Source: Planctomycetota bacterium (lineage in GTDB: Bacteria; Planctomycetota; UBA1135; GCA-002686595). Taken from it: a DNA stretch of 15,552 nucleotides. Position 1 is the first letter of the stretch. Each line of letters starts with the position of its first letter. The translations under genes were made by a program, and so were the position numbers. The DNA is taken from positions 3,992 to 19,543 of the forward strand of contig WTJQ01000146.1 of the NCBI GenBank assembly GCA_011524785.1, written 5' to 3'. This document shows, one piece after another, positions 1 to 5,884 of this stretch. The notes below the pieces were generated by a model. That model saw only the letters and a list, made by a program, of their open reading frames with translations. It searched no databases and was not told the origin of the DNA.

Positions 1-5
1 GGCGA

Positions 6-1550
6 TCACTGCGTGAGCAGCATCGGGCCGTGCGGGTGCCCGTCCAGCGCGGGGTGCACCAGGTAGAAGGGGAGCGACGGCTCCCCGTCCACCGAGCGCA
101 CCTCGAAGTCCAGGCGCTCGACCTCCGGCAGGGCGATGGTCAGGAGCCGGTCGGGATCCCCCGAGCGGACGACGGAGCGGTGGGCCACCCCCTCCGCGGT
201 CGTGAGGACGAGCTCGGCCGCCCCCTCGAAGCCGGCGACCGGCCGGACCAGCGCCTCGAAGCGGCGGACGGGCCGCGCGGGGACGAAGGCGAGCTGGGCG
301 GCCCCCTCCTCGCCGTCGCCCGGTCGCAGCAGGGCGTGCGGGAGGTCGTCCTCCCCGTGGTCGGCGTAGGGGTAGCGCTCCCAGCGCACGAAGGCCCCGG
401 GTCCGATCCGGTCCTGCCGGTCGCTCTCGTGGAGGACCATGGAGGGGCCATCGAAGGCCCCCCGCAGGCCTCGCTCGAGCGCCAGGTGCGTCAGCTCGTT
501 GCCCAGGGCCGTGTAGTGCCCCTTCCCGACCTTGCCGGTCACGAAGTAGTCGTCGAGGTCGCGCTCGAAGAGCGCGCGGTCGTCCTCGAGCTCCTCCCAG
601 GCCCGGATCCACGGAATCTGCTGACCTTCGAGGACAGCCTCCAGCCAGCGGAACCGATCCTCCTTGGTGGACACGCCCTCATGCCGCAGCCGATCCCCGA
701 ACAGGAGCACGAAGCCGTCGAGCCCGTGGGCGTCGAGGCGGTCCTTCCACTCCAGGAGGCCGGCGGCCATCGCGACCCGCATGGTCTCGAGGCGGGCCTC
801 GATGCCCGAGTCCTCGACCTGGGCCTCCTCGTCCATGAAGAGGTTGCGCTCCAGGAAGCGGGCGCTCCACCAGGGCACCTCGAGCGGGTTCTCGGCGAAC
901 CAGGCGCTGCGGTCCAGGGGCGCCGCGGGACGCGCGATCCGCACCTCCCGCTCCCCGGCCGCCTCCAGCACCGGCTTGGGAGCGCCCCGGTACGGCAGGG
1001 TGCAGCGGTCCAGGTCGTCGTCGATCAGGAGGCTGAGCACGATGACGGGGTCGCGGTCGGCGAACCGATCGATCAGGTCGAACGAGAGCAGCAGCGCCTG
1101 GTCGGTGCCGTAGCCCCCCACGCCGTAGTTGAGGAGCTCGTGGGTCGGGCCGAAGGGGCCCTCCTCCAGGAGGTGCTCGTAGCAGCGGTCCGGCGCCCCC
1201 GAGCAGGCGGCGAAGGAGTCCCCCACCAGCAGGACCGGCCGCTGGTCCCCGAGACGGGCCTCGTCCATGTGCTCGCGCGTCTCGGCGTCGAAGCGGCCGC
1301 TGGTCCAGCCCAGGACGGGGTCGGGGTCGTCCGGCGGGCCCAGCTCGTGGTGCCCGTTGAGGCGGGCCCGGAGCATCCAGAAGCGCGGGTCGTCGCCGGA
1401 GAAGTAGAGCTCCGGGCGCCGCAGGCCGGTCCCCTCGGGGGCCCAGTCCGGGACGAACAGGACGAGGCGGATCAGGCCCTCCAGGCCCAGCGCGCTGACC
1501 GCGAGCACCGCCAGGAGGCGGAGGAGGGTGCGCAGGCGGGCTCGGGGCAT
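6..1550 (-). CDS. membrane-anchored SGNH/GDSL-like hydrolase with NPCBM-like C-terminal domain
   Basis: A 514-residue protein. One hydrophobic segment at about residues 8-33 follows a basic start (MPRARLR) and probably anchors it in the membrane with the bulk outside the cytoplasm. The SGNH-like core has block I 'VGDSF' at 109-113 (candidate nucleophile Ser112), a glycine-rich 'GVGGYGTDQ' near 143-151, and a late 'GHYTALGN' with His345 as candidate catalytic His. The usual Asp three residues before that His is not seen, so activity is uncertain. Residues about 370-514 look beta-rich and resemble an NPCBM-type carbohydrate-binding module ('FEALV...', 'LDFEV', 'VHPAL'). SGNH enzymes of this kind are esterases or acetyl-hydrolases acting on glycans or lipids; the substrate here is unknown. 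The ATG at 1550 gives a sensible anchor. No SD is seen, but a TAGGAT hexamer lies just upstream. The gene is divergent from the radical SAM pair. Superfamily fairly sure, function not. Confidence 0.75.
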   Translation of the reverse strand: MPRARLRTLLRLLAVLAVSALGLEGLIRLVLFVPDWAPEGTGLRRPELYFSGDDPRFWMLRARLNGHHELGPPDDPDPVLGWTSGRFDAETREHMDEARLGDQRPVLLVGDSFAACSGAPDRCYEHLLEEGPFGPTHELLNYGVGGYGTDQALLLSFDLIDRFADRDPVIVLSLLIDDDLDRCTLPYRGAPKPVLEAAGEREVRIARPAAPLDRSAWFAENPLEVPWWSARFLERNLFMDEEAQVEDSGIEARLETMRVAMAAGLLEWKDRLDAHGLDGFVLLFGDRLRHEGVSTKEDRFRWLEAVLEGQQIPWIRAWEELEDDRALFERDLDDYFVTGKVGKGHYTALGNELTHLALERGLRGAFDGPSMVLHESDRQDRIGPGAFVRWERYPYADHGEDDLPHALLRPGDGEEGAAQLAFVPARPVRRFEALVRPVAGFEGAAELVLTTAEGVAHRSVVRSGDPDRLLTIALPEVERLDFEVRSVDGEPSLPFYLVHPALDGHPHGPMLLTQ

Positions 1551-1562
1551 CGGCAGGGCGTC

Positions 1563-1568
1563 ATCCTA
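1563..1568 (-). promoter_or_regulatory. candidate -10 element (TAGGAT) for the SGNH gene
   Basis: On the minus strand TAGGAT matches the TAnnnT core of a -10 box and ends 12 nt before the ATG at 1550, which would give a 5' leader of only a few bases. No convincing -35 box was found. The start has no strong SD, which fits a short-leader transcript. Promoter use is inference. Confidence 0.3.
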
Positions 1569-1598
1569 GGGCCCTCGCTCAGCCGGCTCGACCTCCGT

Positions 1599-1616
1599 TC
1601 CGATCGCTCCGATCGC
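1599..1616. repeat. tandem 9-bp repeat TCCGATCGC x2
   Basis: Two perfect adjacent copies (1599-1607, 1608-1616), each holding the palindrome CGATCG. A related copy with one change (TCGGATCGC) occurs near 1654-1662. They lie between the divergent SGNH and radical SAM genes, so they could be an operator for a dimeric regulator. No regulator is identified. Confidence 0.45.
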
Positions 1617-1620
1617 CGTC

Positions 1621-1639
1621 CCGCTGCGAGCCGCAGCGG
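1621..1639. other. small perfect hairpin in the divergent intergenic region
   Basis: CCGCTGC (1621-1627) pairs perfectly with GCAGCGG (1633-1639) across a 5-nt loop. No T-run follows on either strand, and it sits between diverging genes, so a terminator is unlikely. It may be a regulatory structure or chance in GC-rich DNA. Confidence 0.35.
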
Positions 1640-1692
1640 ACAGGAACGCGCAGTCGGATCGCGATTTGAAACCCCGTTCACGCGGGCGTGGC

Positions 1693-1698
1693 TATCCT
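1693..1698 (+). promoter_or_regulatory. candidate -10 element (TATCCT) for the radical SAM operon
   Basis: TATCCT lies upstream of the leader ORF at 1716 and the first radical SAM gene. A TTGAAA box occurs at 1666-1671, but the 21-nt spacer is longer than the usual 17, so the pairing is doubtful. The same hexamer occurs near other starts here (12218-12223 and both strands at 15363-15417), which gives modest support that it is a real -10 variant in this genome. Confidence 0.3.
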
Positions 1699-1715
1699 TG
1701 GGGGAGCCTCGAATC

Positions 1716-1847
1716 ATGGCCCAAGGAGCGCCCTCTCGGCGCCCTCACTCCAGCCCTGGACGGCATCTGGTCGACAGGGTGGCAGGGCCAAGGACCGGGG
1801 AAATCCTCCCGTCCACGTCAGCCTCCACGCTCCCCTCCGCTCGATGA
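1716..1847 (+). CDS. possible 43-aa leader peptide, translationally coupled to the first radical SAM gene
   Basis: An ATG at 1716 opens a 43-codon frame starting MAQGAPSRRP and ending ...STLPSAR. Its TGA (1845-1847) overlaps the ATG of the downstream radical SAM gene (1844) as ATGA. The peptide is rich in Ser, Pro and Arg with no recognised domain and no membrane segment. The downstream gene has no SD, so coupling from this leader would explain its translation. In this GC-rich DNA, long open frames are common by chance, so expression is unproven. Confidence 0.3.
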   Translation: MAQGAPSRRPHSSPGRHLVDRVAGPRTGEILPSTSASTLPSAR

Positions 1848-3448
1848 TCCAACGCAAGCAGCGCCTGGTGCTCTTCCTGCCCCACCGGGCGGATCCCGAC
1901 CAGGGAATCCGCGTGGCCGCGGACCTGCTCCCGCTGGAGCTCCTGCAGATCGCCGCCCTCCCCGAGGCGAACGGCTACGAGGTGCACATCGTCGACGCGA
2001 TGGTGCACGACGACTACATGGAGCGGCTGATGCAGCTCTGCGACGGCGCCCTGCTGTTCGCGAGCTCCTGCATCCTGGGCTTCCAGGTGGCCCACGGCGC
2101 CCGCGTGGCCAAGGCCATCCGCCAGCGCTACCCCGACCTCCCCATGATCTGGGGCGGCTGGTTCCCGTCGGTCGCACCCGAGCTCTACTTCGAGGAGGGC
2201 ATCGCGGACGCCGTCGGCCTCGGCCAGGGCGAGCTGACCTTCTGGGACGTGGTCCAGGCCCTCGACAACGGCGAGGACCTCGCGACCGTTCCCGGCCTCG
2301 TCGTCCAGCGCGACGGCAAGTGCGTCTACACCGACCACCGTCCGGTGGTGGGCTTCGACAAGATCCCGGACGCCCCGTGGCACCTGATCGACTACGAGGA
2401 GTACGTCGATCGCCAGCAGAACACCGGCGGCTACAAGCTGCGCCACAAGTACCCGGACCCGTGGGAGATGGATCCCAACGAGCCCGTCCGGGGCTTCAGC
2501 TACTACTCGAGCTTCGGGTGCCCGGAGCCCTGCACCTTCTGCTGCTCCCCCATCGTCACGGGGCGCCGCTGGAAGGCCATGCCCGGCGAGCTCCTCGCCG
2601 ACCGGCTGCTCGAGCTGCACGACCGCTTCAACTTCAACGTGATGCGCTTCCAGGACGCCAACTTCGGCGTCGCGGAGAAGCGCTCCAACGAGTTCTGCAC
2701 GCGCCTGATCGACGCCGGCTCCAAGTTCTGGTGGTCCGGCTGCTACGAGATCGAGACGGTCCACCGCTACAAGCAGGAGTCGATGGACCTGATGCAGGAG
2801 TCCCGCTGCCACATGATCGGCGTCGGGGCCGAGGCCGGCTCCGCCGAGCAGCAGGAGAAGATCAAGAAGAACATCGACGTCGGCCACTTCGAGTACTCGC
2901 TCGGGGAGATGAACCGGCGCAACATCACGACGGGCCTGTCGTGGATCATCGGGTACCCGACCGAGACGCCCGAGTCGATGCTCGAGACCCTGCGCGTCGC
3001 CGCGGAGATGAAGTACCGCTTCCCCCGCTCGGCGTCGGACGTCTACCCCTTCCGCCCGATCCCGGGCACCGAGGACTTCGACAAGTCCGTCGAGATGGGC
3101 TACCGCCCGCCGACGGACCTCGAGGGCTGGGGCGCCATGCTCGAGTACCGCCTCGAGATCGACGACCTGCAGCTGCCCGAGGAGGTCATCCGCACCTGGC
3201 GCCGCTACGGCGTCGCGTCGACCTTCTACGACGGCCTGGCCAAGGAGGGCGCCGGCTGGGTCCGCGGCCTCATGCAGCGCATCAGCGGCTGGCGCCTGCG
3301 CAACAACAACTACGCGATGCCCGTCGAGGGTCGCCTGTTCCACGCCTACGTCAAGGCCACGAACCAGACCCTCAAGAAGCCCCCGGTGGTCGCCCCCACC
3401 GAGGATCTCGACCGCACCCCTGGGGTCACGCCCTCCGCTCCTCTCTGA
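1844..3448 (+). CDS. B12-binding-type radical SAM protein, copy 1
   Basis: 534 residues from the ATG at 1844. This start is chosen because MIQRKQRLVLFLPHRADP aligns with the start of the neighbouring paralogue; an upstream in-frame ATG at 1688 adds 52 unconserved residues. Residues about 5-150 look like the cobalamin-binding-type Rossmann domain of BchE-like radical SAM proteins ('DLLPLELLQIA', 'ASSCILG', 'WGGWFPSVAPE'), without the DxHxxG cobalamin His motif. The radical SAM core follows, with the [4Fe-4S] motif CPEPCTFC (Cys226, Cys230, Cys233; another Cys at 234), then 'GAEAGS' and 'WIIGYPTET'. It is probably an oxygen-sensitive cytoplasmic enzyme doing SAM radical chemistry, perhaps methylation or rearrangement; the substrate is unknown. 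No SD is visible before the start. The next paralogue begins 3 nt after the stop, so the two are surely co-transcribed. Class confident, reaction unknown. Confidence 0.88.
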   Translation: MIQRKQRLVLFLPHRADPDQGIRVAADLLPLELLQIAALPEANGYEVHIVDAMVHDDYMERLMQLCDGALLFASSCILGFQVAHGARVAKAIRQRYPDLPMIWGGWFPSVAPELYFEEGIADAVGLGQGELTFWDVVQALDNGEDLATVPGLVVQRDGKCVYTDHRPVVGFDKIPDAPWHLIDYEEYVDRQQNTGGYKLRHKYPDPWEMDPNEPVRGFSYYSSFGCPEPCTFCCSPIVTGRRWKAMPGELLADRLLELHDRFNFNVMRFQDANFGVAEKRSNEFCTRLIDAGSKFWWSGCYEIETVHRYKQESMDLMQESRCHMIGVGAEAGSAEQQEKIKKNIDVGHFEYSLGEMNRRNITTGLSWIIGYPTETPESMLETLRVAAEMKYRFPRSASDVYPFRPIPGTEDFDKSVEMGYRPPTDLEGWGAMLEYRLEIDDLQLPEEVIRTWRRYGVASTFYDGLAKEGAGWVRGLMQRISGWRLRNNNYAMPVEGRLFHAYVKATNQTLKKPPVVAPTEDLDRTPGVTPSAPL

Positions 3449-3451
3449 TCG

Positions 3452-5071
3452 ATGATCCAACGCAAGAAGCGCATCGTCCTGTTCCTCCCCCACCGGGCCG
3501 ACCCCGGCCGGGGTGAGCGGTTCAGCGCGGACCTGCTCCCGCTCGAGCTGCTCCAGATCGCGTCGGGCCCCGTGGCCGATGGCTACGAGGTCGTGATGAT
3601 CGACGCGATGATCGAGGAGGACTACAAGGAGAAGGTCCTCGAGGCCTGCGACGGCGCCCTGCTGTTCGCCTCCTCCTGCATCCTCGGCTACCAGGTCTAC
3701 GACGGCTACGTGGTCGCGAAGATGGTCCGGGAGCGCTTCCCCGACCTGCCCATCGTGTGGGGCGGCTGGTTCCCCAGCGTCACGCCCGAGATGTACTTCG
3801 AGTCCGACATCGCGGACGCGGTGGGCATCGGCCAGGGCGAGGTCACCTTCCGCGAGGTCGTCCAGGCCATCGACCACGGCACGCCCCTCGACGACGTGCC
3901 CGGGCTGGCCCTGCCCCGCGACGGCAAGACCGTCTACACGGCCCACCGCGACGTGGTCGGCTTCGACAAGCTGGAGCGCGTCCCGTGGGAGCTGCTCGAG
4001 TACGACCGCTACGTCGACCTGCAGCTCAAGCCCTCCTACAACCAGAAGGTCCGGCACCGCTTCCCGCTGCCCGGCCACTGGACCCCCGAGAACCCGCCCA
4101 AGGGCTTCTCGATGTTCTCGAGCTTCGGCTGCCCCGAGCCGTGCACCTTCTGCTGCTCGCCGCTCGTGACCGGCCGCCGCTGGAAGGCGATCCCGGGCAA
4201 GCAGCTGGCAGAGGAGGTCGCGGAGCTGCACCAGCGCTTCGGCTTCGACGTGCTGCGCTTCCAGGACGCCAACTTCGGCGTGGCCGAGAAGCGGACGCGC
4301 GAGTTCTGCGAGACGCTCGTCGACCTCGACGTCCCGATCCACTGGAACGGCACGATCGAGATCGAGACGATCATGCGGTACAAGAAGGAGACGCTCGACC
4401 TGCTCGAGGACTCCAAGTGCCACCTGCTGTGGCTCGGTGCCGAGACCGGCACCAAGGACATGCAGGACCGCATCAAGAAGTTCATCGACATCGAGAACAT
4501 CCCGAAGGCGATCGGCGAGCTGGTCAACCGCAACATCACGCCCGGCGCCTTCTGGATCATCGGCTACCCCGGCGAGACCCAGGAGTCGATGGAGGCCACG
4601 CTCAAGCAGGCCGCGCGCGTCAAGCACCTCTACCCCCTCTGCGGCTCGGACGTGTACCCGTTCCGACCGATCCCCGGGACCGAGGACTTCCGCCAGGCGG
4701 TCGAGCTCGGCTACCAGGCGCCGCAGTCCTTCGAGGAGTGGGGCGGCTGCTTCGAGTACAAGTACAACAGCCAGAACACGGAGCTCCCCGAGGCCGTGCG
4801 CCACACCTGGCAGCGCTACAACAACACGGCGGCCATCTACGACATGCACGTGCAGGAGGGCCCCCTCTGGATGCGCAAGCTGCTGTCGAAGATCGCCGGC
4901 GAGCGCCTCAAGCGCGGGGTCTACGACTTCCCCATCGAGCAGAAGCTGTTCGACCTCTACGTGCGCATGACGGGCCAGACCCAGAAGGGCGACCACGTCA
5001 GCCAGGAGTACGCCCAGCTCCAGCCCGAGACGCACGCGCGCCTCGTCGAGGAGCACGGCGCGAGCGCCTGA
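3452..5071 (+). CDS. B12-binding-type radical SAM protein, copy 2
   Basis: 539 residues, clearly a paralogue of the preceding gene over its whole length (well over half the positions identical by eye). Layout is the same: cobalamin-type domain at about 5-150 ('WGGWFPSVTPE', no DxHxxG), the cluster motif CPEPCTFC with Cys227, Cys231 and Cys234, then 'GAETGT' and 'WIIGYPGET'. Substitutions near the expected active site (HWNGTIEIET against WWSGCYEIET in copy 1; GYPGET against GYPTET) suggest the copies differ in substrate or step. The ATG lies 3 nt after the upstream stop, in the same GATGATCCAACGCAAG context as copy 1, and lacks an SD, so translation probably relies on coupling. The C-terminus runs into a 21-bp tandem repeat containing the stop. 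Possible roles are consecutive steps of one pathway or a heteromeric complex; neither is shown. Confidence 0.88.
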   Translation: MIQRKKRIVLFLPHRADPGRGERFSADLLPLELLQIASGPVADGYEVVMIDAMIEEDYKEKVLEACDGALLFASSCILGYQVYDGYVVAKMVRERFPDLPIVWGGWFPSVTPEMYFESDIADAVGIGQGEVTFREVVQAIDHGTPLDDVPGLALPRDGKTVYTAHRDVVGFDKLERVPWELLEYDRYVDLQLKPSYNQKVRHRFPLPGHWTPENPPKGFSMFSSFGCPEPCTFCCSPLVTGRRWKAIPGKQLAEEVAELHQRFGFDVLRFQDANFGVAEKRTREFCETLVDLDVPIHWNGTIEIETIMRYKKETLDLLEDSKCHLLWLGAETGTKDMQDRIKKFIDIENIPKAIGELVNRNITPGAFWIIGYPGETQESMEATLKQAARVKHLYPLCGSDVYPFRPIPGTEDFRQAVELGYQAPQSFEEWGGCFEYKYNSQNTELPEAVRHTWQRYNNTAAIYDMHVQEGPLWMRKLLSKIAGERLKRGVYDFPIEQKLFDLYVRMTGQTQKGDHVSQEYAQLQPETHARLVEEHGASA

Positions 5072-5116
5072 GGACACGGCGCGGACGCCCAAGGACACAG
5101 CGCGAGTGCCTGACGG
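5054..5116 (+). repeat. 21-bp imperfect tandem repeat x3 spanning the radical SAM stop codon
   Basis: Units are 5054-5074, 5075-5095 and 5096-5116, each starting CAC(G/A)GCGCG. The period is seven codons in the frame of the second radical SAM gene. Unit 1 ends TGA GGA (the actual stop), unit 2 CAA GGA, and unit 3 TGA CGG. Reading past the first stop gives GHGADAQGHSASA and then a second stop at 5111-5113. Slippage or one base change would alter the C-terminus. Confidence 0.75.
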
Positions 5117-5156
5117 CATCCCAGCGGCGCCGCCGAACAGCGCGCGCCGACCTCAC

Positions 5157-5183
5157 GCGGCCCGAGCCCTCGGCTCGGGCCGC
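5157..5183 (+). terminator. strong GC hairpin, probable terminator of the radical SAM operon
   Basis: GCGGCCCGAGCC (5157-5168) pairs perfectly over 12 bp with GGCTCGGGCCGC (5172-5183) around a 3-nt loop. It lies 86 nt after the radical SAM stop and 46 nt before the next gene. No T-run follows, so it is not a textbook intrinsic terminator. Position and strength make termination or 3'-end protection the likely role. Confidence 0.55.
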
Positions 5184-5217
5184 GCTGCGTTGGGGCCAGC
5201 GGTCCCCCGGCTTCCTC

Positions 5218-5223
5218 TACGAT
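5218..5223 (+). promoter_or_regulatory. candidate -10 element (TACGAT) giving a leaderless transcript
   Basis: TACGAT fits TAnnnT and ends 6 nt before the ATG at 5230, the spacing that places transcription start at or beside the start codon, as in leaderless genes. No SD precedes that ATG. No good -35 box was seen. Inference. Confidence 0.35.
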
Positions 5224-5229
5224 GCCCCG

Positions 5230-5877
5230 ATGAAGCCGCTCACCCCCTGGATGCTGCTCTCCATTGCCGGCGTCGCCGCCTTCGCCGCCGCGCCGCGGCA
5301 GGAGGAGGAGCCGCCCCTGACCCTGCGGATCTCCGGGCTGGGAGAGCCCATGCTCGTCCAGGACGGGGAGCCGTTCACGGTGGAGGTCGGCGGCGAGGAG
5401 CGGACCCTGCGCGTCGAGGTGCAGGACACGCGCCAGCTGTGCACCCCGGAGGTCTGCCTCGAGTACCCCAGCGGCTTCGGGTTCGAGTACGACCCGAGCG
5501 AGGGCTCGGAGACCTGGACCCTCGATGGGACCGACGCGACCCTGCTGGTCCAGGTCAATCCCGTCTCCTCGCACCCGGAGGACATGGCGAGCGAGTACTT
5601 CGCCTACTTCGCTGCGATCGCCGATGGCGACGTCGAGGAGCAGGAGCCCATCGAGCTGGAGGTCGAGGGCCTGCGCCTGCAGGCCTTCCGAGCGATCATG
5701 CCCTGGAACGAGATGGAGTTCCGCCTCGACCTCTACGCCGTCCTGAAGGACGAGAAGGGTCGCTGGGCCACGACCTTCCTGATCGTCCAGGAGGTCGCCG
5801 ACCGGGGCGACGAGGAGTCCCGCGAGGTCACCGAGGCCCGCGAGCTCCTGGCGCGGACGCTCACCGCCAACCGCTGA
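5230..5877 (+). CDS. exported hypothetical protein
   Basis: 215 residues, family not recognised. The N-terminus is a signal peptide (MKP, a hydrophobic stretch at about 8-21, and a likely cleavage after 'AFAAA'), without a lipobox Cys, so it should be a soluble periplasmic or secreted protein. The mature part is strongly acidic and beta-like, with two cysteines in CTPEVC (71 and 76) that could form a disulfide. The second half ('MPWNEMEFRLDLYAVL', 'WATTFLIVQEVADR') reads like one compact domain. An ATG at 5222 is in another frame; 5230 is chosen because it leads straight into the signal peptide. The symporter gene starts 7 nt after the stop, suggesting one operon and perhaps a helper or solute-related role, which is only positional evidence. 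Confidence 0.75.
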   Translation: MKPLTPWMLLSIAGVAAFAAAPRQEEEPPLTLRISGLGEPMLVQDGEPFTVEVGGEERTLRVEVQDTRQLCTPEVCLEYPSGFGFEYDPSEGSETWTLDGTDATLLVQVNPVSSHPEDMASEYFAYFAAIADGDVEEQEPIELEVEGLRLQAFRAIMPWNEMEFRLDLYAVLKDEKGRWATTFLIVQEVADRGDEESREVTEARELLARTLTANR

Positions 5878-5884
5878 GGCCCGG

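Noticed and set aside
1551..1843. Possible cobalamin riboswitch upstream of the B12-type radical SAM genes
   Set aside because: No B12-box-like sequence or multi-helix layout could be recognised; only a small 7-bp hairpin is present.
30..1847. 605-codon plus-strand frame opposite the SGNH gene
   Set aside because: Most of it is a shadow of the SGNH gene. Only its last 43 codons, lying outside that gene, were kept as a possible leader ORF.
1745..5119. Very long minus-strand open frame (1124 codons) opposite the radical SAM pair
   Set aside because: Its translation is low-complexity (Leu, Val, Ala, Arg, Asp rich) with no domain, and it mirrors the conserved coding frames of the plus strand. 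In DNA this GC-rich, antisense frames stay open because stop codons are rare.
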